Assembly: GCA_045657105.1 (NCBI GenBank)
Contig: JAZOSN010000032.1
Span: 19,550-83,549 of the forward strand
Length of the DNA stretch: 64,000 bases
Reading direction: 5' to 3'
Origin: SIG672 sp045657105
GTDB taxonomy: Bacteria; Bacillota; Clostridia; Oscillospirales; CAG-272
In this document: in pieces, positions 41,200 to 50,144 of the stretch
Layout of the letters: the number at the start of each line of letters is the position of its first letter
How positions within the stretch are numbered: position 1 is the first letter of the stretch
Position numbers and translations under genes: made by a program
Notes under the pieces: model-generated
What the model was told of the DNA's origin: nothing
Database searches by the model: none
What the model saw: the letters and a program-made list of their open reading frames with translations, nothing else

Positions 41200-41823
41200 A
41201 TGAGAATGAGAAAAAAGAAGAATAGCGAGGCAAGACTTGAAGCCTGCGCCGAGCTTATAATAAACACTCCCGAGGAGATCGAAATCTACCGCGACAGATT
41301 TCCCGTTTGTCTTGAAATCGGTTGCGGCAAGGGCGGATTTATCCGTGATACCGCCAAAAGATACCCCGACCGCCTTTTTATTGCCGCTGAGCTTCAAACC
41401 TCTGCTATCATAACTGCGCTTGAAAATTCAAAGGCGGCAGAGCTTACCAACGTCCGTTTTATGAACGTGAACGCGATGAACCTCGGTGAATATTTTAAAA
41501 AGGGTGACGTCAAAGAGATATATCTTAATTTCTCGGATCCTTGGCCGAAAAAAGGACACACCAAGCGCCGTCTTACCTATCGCGCCTTCCTCGACGTTTA
41601 TAAAAATATCCTTGCCGACGACGGTAAGATAATAATGAAAACCGATAACGACGGACTTTTTGAATTTTCGCTCGAAGAATTCCGCGAGTGCGGTTGGTCG
41701 CTTGATAAGATCACCTACGACCTGCATTCTGAGGACTGGGCTAAGGACAATATTATGACCGAGTACGAAAAGAACTTTTCGTCACAGGGAATAAGCATCA
41801 AATCGCTCGAAGCAAGACCTTAA
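41200..41823 (+). CDS. trmB: tRNA (guanine-N7)-methyltransferase
   Basis: The 207-residue SAM enzyme methylates G46 of tRNA. The SAM-binding motif is CLEIGCGKGGF (about residues 45-55), and the TrmB hallmark is NFSDPWPKKGHTKRRLT near residue 110. A TTGATT-16-TATACT promoter (41137-41164) and an AAAGGAAA site precede it. It is divergent from the DUF1700-like operon. Confidence 0.95.
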   Translation: MRMRKKKNSEARLEACAELIINTPEEIEIYRDRFPVCLEIGCGKGGFIRDTAKRYPDRLFIAAELQTSAIITALENSKAAELTNVRFMNVNAMNLGEYFKKGDVKEIYLNFSDPWPKKGHTKRRLTYRAFLDVYKNILADDGKIIMKTDNDGLFEFSLEEFRECGWSLDKITYDLHSEDWAKDNIMTEYEKNFSSQGISIKSLEARP

Positions 41824-41826
41824 CGC

Positions 41827-42258
41827 TCAGCTTTTTTTGAAAATACTGACGTATTCCTCGCTTTTTTCGTCTTTAAGTCCCTTTTTGTGCTTTTTGCCCG
41901 CGAAAATATATATCGGAGCGATTATAGCGTAAAGGAACAGGAAAACGAAGAGCATAACCGGAGTCTTATAGTTAAGACTGTAACCCGCAAGTCCCGCACA
42001 GATAAGAAGGGACGCGAGAGTCGCCATAAAATGAGCGAGCAGTCTGAGCGCAAAATGAATTCTTACCGCATCGAATATCATATCGCAAACTGAAAGAAAA
42101 AGCGCCAGGAGAAAAACGATAAGCGAGTTTTTAAGCGGTATTGCGGGAGTTATAGTTCCCGTAAGACCGGAAAAAATCAGAATGAAAAAATACATTACGG
42201 TAAAGACTGCACAGGAAGATGACAGTATCTTTCCTGCCTTGCTTAAATATTTTTTCAT
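41827..42258 (-). CDS. four-helix membrane protein, DUF3021-like
   Basis: The 143-residue protein has four hydrophobic helices (about residues 12-32, 42-62, 70-92, 98-118) and a basic cytoplasmic tail (KKHKKGLKDEK). Its overall shape resembles DUF3021 proteins, but I would not insist on it. The gene is convergent with trmB, and their stop codons are three bases apart. AAAGGGTG precedes the start. Confidence 0.6.
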   Translation of the reverse strand: MKKYLSKAGKILSSSCAVFTVMYFFILIFSGLTGTITPAIPLKNSLIVFLLALFLSVCDMIFDAVRIHFALRLLAHFMATLASLLICAGLAGYSLNYKTPVMLFVFLFLYAIIAPIYIFAGKKHKKGLKDEKSEEYVSIFKKS

Positions 42259-42380
42259 TTGAGCATATCACCCTTTCTTCTGTCACTTGCGACAGTTACG
42301 CTTATATTATTATAGCACATAATTTTCAGTTTTCAAGTGGGAAAAGATAAAAATTACACATTGTTAAAAAATAACTGCGA

Positions 42381-42420
42381 AAATCTCCGCGGCAAAATAC
42401 GCCGCTCGGAGATTTTTTCT
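42381..42420. terminator. hairpin with T run between divergent genes
   Basis: AAATCTCCG / CGGAGATTT with inner GGC/GCC and TTTTTTC after it. No plus-strand gene lies directly upstream, so it may end an unseen transcript or be a remnant. Confidence 0.6.
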
Positions 42421-42470
42421 TTTGATAAATTAAAATATATTATATATAGTATAAAAATTCACGATATTTA

Positions 42471-42499
42471 TTGACATATAGAAAAAAAGGGTGTATAAT
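42471..42499 (+). promoter_or_regulatory. sigma-A type promoter of the nusB-recN gene run
   Basis: TTGACA (42471-42476), 17 bases, TATAAT (42494-42499). Genes from nusB to recN follow with small or negative gaps, so this may drive all of them. Confidence 0.88.
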
Positions 42500-42558
42500 A
42501 AAACAGAATATGCAAAATTATGCAAATACTTTACAGAACTTATTTTTTGAGGTTAGTT

Positions 42559-42975
42559 ATGACAAGAAGAGAAGCACGCGAAGCTTTGTTTAAGCTTATA
42601 TACGAAAGACCGTTTCACTCGGAAGAAGACGCTCGCGAAACTGCCGAGAGAGAAATGAGAGAAATGGGGCTTGACGACTCATATATCATAGGGGGATTTT
42701 CGGGAACGTTTGATAATATCGATGAAATAGACGCTCTCATATCCGAAAGCGCAATCGGCTGGAAGCTCGGACGTCTTTCCAAGGTATCTCACGCTATTAT
42801 GCGCCTTGCCTGCTATGAGATGCTCTATACCGATCTGCCGGTAAGGATCGCTATAAACGAGGCAGTTGAGCTTGCGAAAAAGTACGATCACGATCAGGCG
42901 CCCTCGTTCATCAACGGAATACTTAACTCGATAGCCGATAAAAAAGATCTTAAAAACAAGCCGGAGAATAAATAA
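42559..42975 (+). CDS. nusB: transcription antitermination factor NusB
   Basis: The 138-residue all-helical protein has MTRREAREALFKLIYE at the start and the conserved KLGRLSKVSHAIMRLACYEML then INEAVELAKKYD at the end. NusB with NusE (S10) binds boxA of rRNA transcripts. I placed the start at 42559 behind GAGG; the frame extends to 42520. Confidence 0.93.
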   Translation: MTRREAREALFKLIYERPFHSEEDARETAEREMREMGLDDSYIIGGFSGTFDNIDEIDALISESAIGWKLGRLSKVSHAIMRLACYEMLYTDLPVRIAINEAVELAKKYDHDQAPSFINGILNSIADKKDLKNKPENK

Positions 42976-42976
42976 A

Positions 42977-43888
42977 ATGCTTTATCTCGGTATAGATACG
43001 AGTAACTATACGACCTCGGCGGCACTTGTTTCCGAAGACGGGAAAATAGTTGCAGACTCGCGCCTTCCGGTAAGTGTTGGAAACGGCGAGCGCGGTATCC
43101 GTCAGTCGGACGCTGTATTCACACATATAAAAAATCTGCCCGAGGTCATGCACGCGCTCGGCGAGATAAGATCTCTTGCGGCGGTAGGCGTTTCTTATGC
43201 GCCGCGCGACGTTAAGGGTTCTTATATGCCTTGCTTTCTTTCGGGTGTTGCATCGGCGCATAGCGTGTCGGCGGCGGCAAATATTCCTTGCCTTGAATTT
43301 TCGCATCAAGCAGGACATATCGCGGCGGCAGTCTGTACGACGGGTAGGGAAGATCTGCTAAATGAAAAATTCCTCGCCTTTCACGTTTCCGGCGGAACTA
43401 CCGATCTGCTCCTTGTTGACAGACTCGAAATAACACAGATAGGCGGAACGCTCGATCTGAACGCCGGTCAGGCGATAGACAGAGTCGGCGTTATGCTCGG
43501 ACTTGAATTTCCCTGCGGAAAGGAGCTCGAAAGAATATCCGATCCGATTGGAAGTGTAAAGCCGATGTCCTGCGTGAAGGGAACTGAGTGTAACCTTTCG
43601 GGACTTGAAAACAGGGCGTCCGATATGCTTAAAAAGGGAGAGTCGCCGTCAAGGATTGCGGCGTTCACTCTTGCAAGCGTTCTCGAAACGCTTGATAAGA
43701 TGTGCAAAAATGCACTTGACAGCTACGGAGAGCTTCCGGTAGTATTTGCAGGCGGAGTTACCGCAAACAAATATATAAAGAGCGCTCTCGAAAAGAAATA
43801 TAACGCTATATTCACTCTGCCCGAGTATTCGAGAGATAACGCGGTCGGAACTGCTTATCTGACTCGCAAAAAGATGCTCGGATTTTAA
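42977..43888 (+). CDS. TsaD-like (peptidase M22 family) paralogue
   Basis: The 303-residue protein has the ASKHA fold of the TsaD/Gcp family: YLGIDTSNYTTSAALV at the start, the metal pair in SHQAGHIAA, and FHVSGGTTDLLLV. True TsaD has HxEGH; here Gln replaces Glu, and the sequence is shorter, so this is probably the clostridial paralogue rather than the t6A enzyme. It starts one base after nusB. Confidence 0.82.
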   Translation: MLYLGIDTSNYTTSAALVSEDGKIVADSRLPVSVGNGERGIRQSDAVFTHIKNLPEVMHALGEIRSLAAVGVSYAPRDVKGSYMPCFLSGVASAHSVSAAANIPCLEFSHQAGHIAAAVCTTGREDLLNEKFLAFHVSGGTTDLLLVDRLEITQIGGTLDLNAGQAIDRVGVMLGLEFPCGKELERISDPIGSVKPMSCVKGTECNLSGLENRASDMLKKGESPSRIAAFTLASVLETLDKMCKNALDSYGELPVVFAGGVTANKYIKSALEKKYNAIFTLPEYSRDNAVGTAYLTRKKMLGF

Positions 43889-43901
43889 AAAGGACCGAAA
43901 A

Positions 43902-45128
43902 ATGATAAACGAAAGAGAATGTCCGATACTTACCGTATCGCAGATAACTCAGTATATAAAAGCGATGTTTTCATCGGACGCTCTTGTACAGAGTATTTCG
44001 GTGAGAGGAGAGATCTCTAACCTCGTAGAGCGCGGCGGTCATATGTACTTAACGCTCAAAGACGAGGGCGCGGTGATAAAGGCGGTCATATTCCGCTCGT
44101 CACTTGCGAGAATAAAATTCCGTCCCGAAAACTCAATGACTGTCGTTGCTCACGGGCGTATAAACGTTTACGAGCAGAGCGGGCAGTATCAGCTTTACGT
44201 TGATATGATCGAGCCCGAGGGTGTCGGTGCGCTTGCAAAAGCGTACGAGCAGCTTAAAAACAAGCTTGAAGCAGAAGGACTCTTTTCGCTCGAAAGAAAG
44301 AAGAAACTTCCGTATATTCCAAAGACCGTCGGAGTCATAACATCTCCTGCGGGGGCGGCGGTAAGAGATATTATAAACGTAATGACAAGACGCTTTCCCG
44401 CGTCGAAAATGATCCTCTATCCTGCGCTCGTGCAGGGCGAGGGTGCCGCAAAGCAGCTTGTTGAGGCGGTAAGATATTTTAACAGGGTAAAGAGCGTTGA
44501 CGTTATTATAATCGGACGCGGCGGAGGCTCTATCGAGGACCTCTGGGCGTTCAATGACGAAATACTTGCAAGAACGGTGGCGGCGTCCGAGATACCGATA
44601 ATTTCGGCAGTCGGACACGAGAGCGATTTCACAATATGCGATTTCGTTGCCGACATGAGAGCTCCCACGCCCTCTGCGGCGGCAGAGCTCGCAGTACCCG
44701 ACGCCATAGAGCTCTCCTCGCGTATTTCGGCTCTTGATTCAAGGCTTAAAGGTGCTTTGTCAAACCGTTTGAAAAGAGCGCGCAGAGATCTTGAAAACCT
44801 CACAGGTCGCAGAGTTATGAAATCTCCTGCGGCAGTGCTTGACGATAAAAATATGCGACTTTCGCATATTACCGACAGACTTGACTCGTCCTACTCTCGG
44901 ACGGTGTCCGAAAAACGCGCCGAGTTTGTAAAGAAAATATCACAGCTCGAAGCACTAAGTCCGCTTTCGGTGCTCTCGCGCGGATATTCGGTAGCGTTTG
45001 ATAAGGACGGAAAGCTTGTTAAAAACGTTTCGGACGTGAAAAAGCAAGATAAAATAACTATTTGTGTATCTGATGGAAGGATAAGCGCCGAGGTCTGCGG
45101 CGTAGAGAAGGATAATGGCAGAAAATAA
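43902..45128 (+). CDS. xseA: exodeoxyribonuclease VII large subunit
   Basis: The 408-residue protein has an N-terminal OB fold (VSQITQYIKAMF, then GEISNLV), the catalytic core with TSPAGAAVRDI and IIGRGGGSIEDLWAFNDE, and a C-terminal coiled coil. Exonuclease VII degrades single-stranded DNA from both ends. Its stop overlaps the start of xseB by 14 bases. Confidence 0.95.
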   Translation: MINERECPILTVSQITQYIKAMFSSDALVQSISVRGEISNLVERGGHMYLTLKDEGAVIKAVIFRSSLARIKFRPENSMTVVAHGRINVYEQSGQYQLYVDMIEPEGVGALAKAYEQLKNKLEAEGLFSLERKKKLPYIPKTVGVITSPAGAAVRDIINVMTRRFPASKMILYPALVQGEGAAKQLVEAVRYFNRVKSVDVIIIGRGGGSIEDLWAFNDEILARTVAASEIPIISAVGHESDFTICDFVADMRAPTPSAAAELAVPDAIELSSRISALDSRLKGALSNRLKRARRDLENLTGRRVMKSPAAVLDDKNMRLSHITDRLDSSYSRTVSEKRAEFVKKISQLEALSPLSVLSRGYSVAFDKDGKLVKNVSDVKKQDKITICVSDGRISAEVCGVEKDNGRK

Positions 45129-45345
45129 AAGCTTTGAAGAGATGCTGAGTGAGCTTGAAAAGATAGTGTCAAGGCTCGAAACGGGCGATATTGCACTTGA
45201 AGAGGCGCTTGAAATGTATAAAAGCGGAACGCTTCTTGCAAAAGAGTGCTCAAAACTGCTCGAAGAGGCAGAAAAACAGATAAAAATACTCGTAAACGAG
45301 AACGGAGAGCTTAAAGAAAGCGACTTCTCGGGGAATAAAGAATGA
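45115..45345 (+). CDS. xseB: exodeoxyribonuclease VII small subunit
   Basis: The 76-residue helical hairpin protein has SFEEMLSELEKIVSRLE and GDIALEEALEMYKSG, the XseB signature. It overlaps xseA upstream and ispA downstream by a few bases, so all three are translationally coupled. Confidence 0.95.
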   Translation: MAENKSFEEMLSELEKIVSRLETGDIALEEALEMYKSGTLLAKECSKLLEEAEKQIKILVNENGELKESDFSGNKE

Positions 45346-46229
45346 ACGAAACCAAACTGAAAAGCGCGCTTGCAGAATCTGCCGCGCTTGTTGAAAAAAG
45401 ACTTGATACTCTCCTTAGTGAAAGAGATAGCGACTTCTGTATGCTTACCGATGCGGCAAGATATTCGGTGCTCGGAGGCGGAAAACGTATCCGCGCATTT
45501 CTGACGACCGAATTTGCAAGACTCGGCGGAGATATGTCGGACAGAGCACTGACTTATGCGGCAACGCTCGAAATGATACACGCCGCATCTCTTATACACG
45601 ACGATCTGCCCTGTATGGACGATGACGATATGAGGCGCGGAAAGCCTTCATGTCATATCGCGTATCCCGAAGCGACCGCGCTTCTCGCAGGCGATGCTCT
45701 TATGATATATCCCTACGAGGTGATAAGCGCACTTGACGGCGCACCCGACAGGGAAAAGCTCGAAGCGATAAAGATACTTTCACGCTCGTCGGGAATGTAC
45801 GGTATGATCGGCGGTCAACAGATGGATATTTCGGGCGGAGCTCTCTCGCAGGAAAAGCTCGAAAAGCTCCAAGGACTTAAAACCGGACGTATGATACGCG
45901 CCGCCTGCCTGCTCGGATGCATAGCATCGGGACATTTCGAGGGAAGCCCTCTTTACGAGGCGGCAAAGGTGTATGCCGACAAGGTCGGACTGACTTTTCA
46001 GATAATCGACGATCTGCTTGACGTTACGGGCGACCCGACTCTGCTCGGCAAGAAGGTTGGAGTTGACGCAAAGAGCGATAAGGTCACCTTTGCGACTCTT
46101 ATGCCTTACGAGGAGGCAGTCGATCTTGCGGCTATGTATACCGCAGAGGCATGTGTTGCTATATCCGCATTCGAGGGCTCGCAGACGCTATCCGATCTTG
46201 CACAGATGCTCCTGCTTCGTAACAGCTGA
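45342..46229 (+). CDS. ispA: farnesyl/geranyl diphosphate synthase
   Basis: This 295-residue polyprenyl synthetase has the first aspartate-rich motif in HDDLPCMDDDDMRRG and the second in QIIDDLLDVTGD, plus GGKRIRAF for substrate phosphate. It makes short-chain prenyl diphosphates for quinone and undecaprenyl synthesis. The xseAB-ispA-tlyA order is classic in Firmicutes. Confidence 0.93.
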   Translation: MNETKLKSALAESAALVEKRLDTLLSERDSDFCMLTDAARYSVLGGGKRIRAFLTTEFARLGGDMSDRALTYAATLEMIHAASLIHDDLPCMDDDDMRRGKPSCHIAYPEATALLAGDALMIYPYEVISALDGAPDREKLEAIKILSRSSGMYGMIGGQQMDISGGALSQEKLEKLQGLKTGRMIRAACLLGCIASGHFEGSPLYEAAKVYADKVGLTFQIIDDLLDVTGDPTLLGKKVGVDAKSDKVTFATLMPYEEAVDLAAMYTAEACVAISAFEGSQTLSDLAQMLLLRNS

Positions 46230-46231
46230 TT

Positions 46232-47011
46232 ATGAGAATAGATAAATATCTTTTTGAAAAAGGTCACGCTCAGAGCCGTCAGAAGGCAAGGGAGATAGTT
46301 GAGGCGGGTTTTGTTTATATCGACGGAAAACAGATAACAAAGCCGTCCTACGACTTTGATCCCGAGCTTAAAGTGCCCGAGGTTAAGGGAAAGCCGTACG
46401 TTTACGTCAGTCGCGGCGGAGTCAAGCTCGAGCACGCGCTAAGATGCTTCGATATAGATGTGGACGGACTCGTTTGTGCCGATATAGGCTCGTCAACGGG
46501 AGGTTTTACCGATTGTCTGCTTCGCGGCGGAGCGAAAAAGGTCTTTGCAATAGATAGCGGAAGCGACCAGCTTCACGAAAGCCTCAGATCAAACGGCAAG
46601 GTCGTCGTTATGGAGAATTTCAATGCAAGAGAGCTTGGCGAGGAGATCCTTGGAGAAAAGGTCGATATTGCCGTGTGCGATCTCTCGTTCATTTCTCAAA
46701 GGCTTATATATCCTCCCGTAACGAGGATACTTAAAGAAAACGGACTGTTTATAAGTCTTATAAAGCCGCAGTTCGAGGCAGGCAGAGAATACCTCTCGAA
46801 AAGCGGAATAGTAAAAGATAAAAAAATACATAAAAAAGTGATAGACTCACTGCTTTCTGCGGCATCAGAGCATAAGCTTTACTGCTACGGAGTGAGCGTT
46901 TCACCTATACAGGGCGGAGATGGAAATATCGAATATCTTGCGCTTTTCAGGCTTTGCGAGCCGAAAAACGCGGAAAACTGTATTTTCCGAACGCCGGACG
47001 GAATAATCTGA
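46232..47011 (+). CDS. TlyA-family rRNA methyltransferase
   Basis: The 259-residue protein has an S4 RNA-binding domain (residues 1-60, RIDKYLFEKGHAQSRQKAREI) and an FtsJ-like SAM domain with CADIGSSTGGFTDCLL and ICDLSFISQRL. It methylates 2'-O of rRNA cytidines in the TlyA family; older annotations say hemolysin A. It starts two bases after ispA. Confidence 0.92.
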   Translation: MRIDKYLFEKGHAQSRQKAREIVEAGFVYIDGKQITKPSYDFDPELKVPEVKGKPYVYVSRGGVKLEHALRCFDIDVDGLVCADIGSSTGGFTDCLLRGGAKKVFAIDSGSDQLHESLRSNGKVVVMENFNARELGEEILGEKVDIAVCDLSFISQRLIYPPVTRILKENGLFISLIKPQFEAGREYLSKSGIVKDKKIHKKVIDSLLSAASEHKLYCYGVSVSPIQGGDGNIEYLALFRLCEPKNAENCIFRTPDGII

Positions 47012-47033
47012 CTGATAAAAGGAGGCCTAGTCC

Positions 47034-47894
47034 TTGAAATACGATTTCAAAAAAGTTGCGGTCATACCCAATATTCATAAGGACGCGGGATTTTTATACA
47101 CCCGTGAGCTGATTTCATATCTTGAAAAATCCTACGAGGTTCTGCTTTGTGAGGAGCTTTCGACACTTGCGGAAAAAAGCTCGGCAAGGGCAGTGTCCGA
47201 CAGTGAGCTGTTTTCTGCCGATCTTATAATCGTTCTCGGCGGCGACGGCACGATACTTCGCGCTTCGGGTAAGGCTGCTCTTTCGGATACGCCTATTATA
47301 GGAATAAATCTCGGACGGCTCGGATATATCGCAGAGCTCGAAACCACCGATATACCGAAGATCGTCGAAATACTTTCGGGTGAGCTTGAAACAGAGGAGC
47401 GCACCATGATAGAGGCGGAGGTCGTCCGCGACGGAAGAAAGATCGTTTCCGAGATTATCGGACTCAACGACGCGGCGATCGTCCGTGCTTCCGGACTCGG
47501 AGTCGTCGAGGTTGAGCTCTTCTGTAATTCGAACGCGGTCTATAAGTACCGCGGTGACGGACTTATCGTATCGACCGCTACGGGATCGAGCGCGTACTCA
47601 ATGTCGGCAGGCGGTCCGGTTCTCGATACGAGCCTTGACTGTATTTCGGTAACTCCGATATGTGCACATTCTCTCAGATGCCGTCCTATCGTATTTTCGG
47701 GCGAGTCGGTGTTCGAGGTCAAAAGCATAGCAACTCCCGATCACGCGAAACTTTCGGTGGACGGAGAGGAAATATGCGATCTCGAAGGAAACGACGTTGT
47801 GAGAATAAAGAAATCAAAATACGTTACAAAGCTTCTGAGATCGGGCGAGAGCAGCTTCTGCGGTATACTCTACCGTAAGATGTCCGACGTCTGA
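47034..47894 (+). CDS. nadK: NAD kinase
   Basis: The 286-residue protein has the NAD-kinase signature VLGGDGTILRAS (about residue 65), NLGRLGYIAELE and TATGSSAYSMSAGG. It makes NADP from NAD and ATP. Translation begins at TTG (47034), seven to eight bases after an ideal AAGGAGG. Confidence 0.94.
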   Translation: MKYDFKKVAVIPNIHKDAGFLYTRELISYLEKSYEVLLCEELSTLAEKSSARAVSDSELFSADLIIVLGGDGTILRASGKAALSDTPIIGINLGRLGYIAELETTDIPKIVEILSGELETEERTMIEAEVVRDGRKIVSEIIGLNDAAIVRASGLGVVEVELFCNSNAVYKYRGDGLIVSTATGSSAYSMSAGGPVLDTSLDCISVTPICAHSLRCRPIVFSGESVFEVKSIATPDHAKLSVDGEEICDLEGNDVVRIKKSKYVTKLLRSGESSFCGILYRKMSDV

Positions 47895-47917
47895 ACAGAT
47901 TTTAACGGAGAGAAAAA

Positions 47918-48376
47918 ATGAAAAACGAAAGACAGTCTAAAATAATAGAACTGATAAATAAATACGATATTGAAACTCAGGAGGCGCTTCTCGATAAGCT
48001 TCGCGAGGAGGGCTTTGACGTAACTCAGGCAACCGTTTCGAGAGATATTAAGGCGCTCAATATCGTAAAAACATCAATGAGGGGACTCGGATACAAGTAC
48101 GCCGTCAAAAGCAGTAGCGAGGACCGTCCGAGTGCAAAATATGCAAATATTCTGCGAGAGGCGGCGCTTTCGGTCGTGTCGGCAGGAAATCTTGTCATAG
48201 TCAGAACGTATGCAGGTATGGCAGATGCGTCTGCCGCGGCAATAGACCTTGTTTGGCATAACGATATTCTCGGAAGCATCGCGGGCGACGATACGATATT
48301 CGTTGCAACGGCAGATGCGAGATCTGCCGAAAATCTTGCGGGTAAAATAAACGAGGTGCTTGGCACTCGGGGCTAA
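47918..48376 (+). CDS. argR: arginine repressor ArgR
   Basis: The 152-residue protein has an N-terminal winged helix (QEALLDKLREEGFDVTQATVSRD) and the C-terminal arginine-binding oligomerisation domain (AGNLVIVRTYAGMADASAAA, then GSIAGDDTIFV). It controls arginine metabolism genes, none of which lie in this window. Position between nadK and recN is typical. Confidence 0.94.
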   Translation: MKNERQSKIIELINKYDIETQEALLDKLREEGFDVTQATVSRDIKALNIVKTSMRGLGYKYAVKSSSEDRPSAKYANILREAALSVVSAGNLVIVRTYAGMADASAAAIDLVWHNDILGSIAGDDTIFVATADARSAENLAGKINEVLGTRG

Positions 48377-48409
48377 GCGATAAACTTTAAGAGAAGGGAG
48401 GCGGAAATA

Positions 48410-50107
48410 ATGCTCTCGTCTATGCATATAGAAAATATAGCGGTAATAAAAAGTCTGGACGTTGATTTCCCAAAAGGATTTTCTGCACTCACGGGTGAAA
48501 CCGGAGCAGGTAAATCAATACTTATAGATTCGCTCAGTATGCTTCTGGGAGCAAAGACCGAGCGTGAGCTTGTCAGAGCGGGCGAGGAGATTGCCTCTGT
48601 TTCGGCTATTTTTTCGGATATTTCGAAAAGCACCGCCGAAAAGCTTGCACTTATCGGGATCGAGCCTGACGAGGAAGGCTCTGTCTTTCTTCAAAGAAGC
48701 GTGACCTCGGACGGAAAATCCAAGGCAAAGATAAACGGTTGCACCTATCCGCTTTCTCTGCTTCGTGAGGTAGGAGCCCTGCTTGTAAATATTCACGGAC
48801 AGCTGGATAACAGGGATATTTTCGACGAAAAGACATATATTCCGCTCGTTGACTCATATGCAGATCTGACTTCGCTTTGTGAAAAATACCGCGAGCAGTA
48901 CAGAAAAATGACCTCTGCGCTCTCTGAGATCGAACGCCTTTCGAGCGATGAGCGTGAGAAGGAGCGCAGGATAGAACTGCTCACCTATCAGATAAACGAT
49001 ATTGAGGCGGCGGATCTCAAAGAGGGTGAGGAGCAGGGGCTTGATAACGAAAAGCGAATGCTTAAAAACTTCCGCCAGATAGCAAAGCAGGTAAGCACGG
49101 TCTACCGCGCACTTTATAAAAACGACAAGGGAATGTCGGCTTCAAGGCTTGTGGATATTGCACGCGATAATTTGGAAACAATGACCGAGTTCGTACCCGA
49201 AGCCGCAGAATATGCCGAGCGTCTTTACGAGATAGGCTTCGAGATGGAGCATATAGCCGAAAGCGTGATGTCTGCGCTTGGGAGCGAGCATAGCGATCCC
49301 GAAAGACGCCTTGACGAGATAGAAACAAGACTTGATACTATACACAAGTTAAAGCGTAAATACGGAAGCACGGTAGAGCAGGTGATAGAGTATCTCGAAA
49401 AAGCGAGAGCTGAGCTTGACGATATACTGCTTTCCGACGATAAAATAAAAGAGCTCGAAAAAGAGGTCGCGATCTGCCGCGAAAAGGCACTCGCGCTTGC
49501 AAAGGAGCTTTCGGGAAAGAGAAGAAATGCGGCAGAGGTGCTTTCTGAAAAAATAAGCTCTGAAATACGCTTTCTCGATATGGAAAAGGTTAAATTCTCG
49601 GTCGAGATATCGACTCTTTACGACGAAAAACGAGATGTTCTTTTCACAAAGGACGGTATCGACAAAGTAGAATTTCTCGTATCGACCAACCCGGGTGAGC
49701 CGCCGAAGCCTCTTTCGAAGATCGCCTCGGGCGGTGAAGCGGCGAGAATACTTCTTGCCATAAAATGCGTGCTCACGAGCGCGGATAATATAGAAACGCT
49801 CATCTTTGACGAGATAGATACGGGAGTGTCGGGTAAGACCTCTCAGAAGATAGGGCTTAAACTCAGGGAGCTCTCAAAGAACTTGCAGATACTTTGCATA
49901 ACCCATTCGGCGCAGGTCGCGGCAACCGCTATGCACCACTTCAAGATAAAGAAAAATATTCTTGACGGACGTGCACAGACAGAGCTTGCTATGCTCGATA
50001 AGGCAGGACGCGTCGATGAAATATCGCGAATTATGGGCGGCGTGAACATTACCGAAAAAATAAGAGAATCCGCGGCAGAAATGCTCGAAAATGCGGAAGA
50101 TCTTTAA
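48410..50107 (+). CDS. recN: DNA repair protein RecN
   Basis: This 565-residue SMC-like ATPase has Walker A in LTGETGAGKSILIDSL (about residue 27), a long coiled coil (about 150-370), the ABC signature SGGEAARILLAIK and Walker B LIFDEIDTGVSG. RecN acts at DNA double-strand breaks. A GGGAGGCGG site precedes the ATG. Confidence 0.95.
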   Translation: MLSSMHIENIAVIKSLDVDFPKGFSALTGETGAGKSILIDSLSMLLGAKTERELVRAGEEIASVSAIFSDISKSTAEKLALIGIEPDEEGSVFLQRSVTSDGKSKAKINGCTYPLSLLREVGALLVNIHGQLDNRDIFDEKTYIPLVDSYADLTSLCEKYREQYRKMTSALSEIERLSSDEREKERRIELLTYQINDIEAADLKEGEEQGLDNEKRMLKNFRQIAKQVSTVYRALYKNDKGMSASRLVDIARDNLETMTEFVPEAAEYAERLYEIGFEMEHIAESVMSALGSEHSDPERRLDEIETRLDTIHKLKRKYGSTVEQVIEYLEKARAELDDILLSDDKIKELEKEVAICREKALALAKELSGKRRNAAEVLSEKISSEIRFLDMEKVKFSVEISTLYDEKRDVLFTKDGIDKVEFLVSTNPGEPPKPLSKIASGGEAARILLAIKCVLTSADNIETLIFDEIDTGVSGKTSQKIGLKLRELSKNLQILCITHSAQVAATAMHHFKIKKNILDGRAQTELAMLDKAGRVDEISRIMGGVNITEKIRESAAEMLENAEDL

Positions 50108-50144
50108 AATAAACAATAATTTCTCAAAATAAAGGAGTATAAAA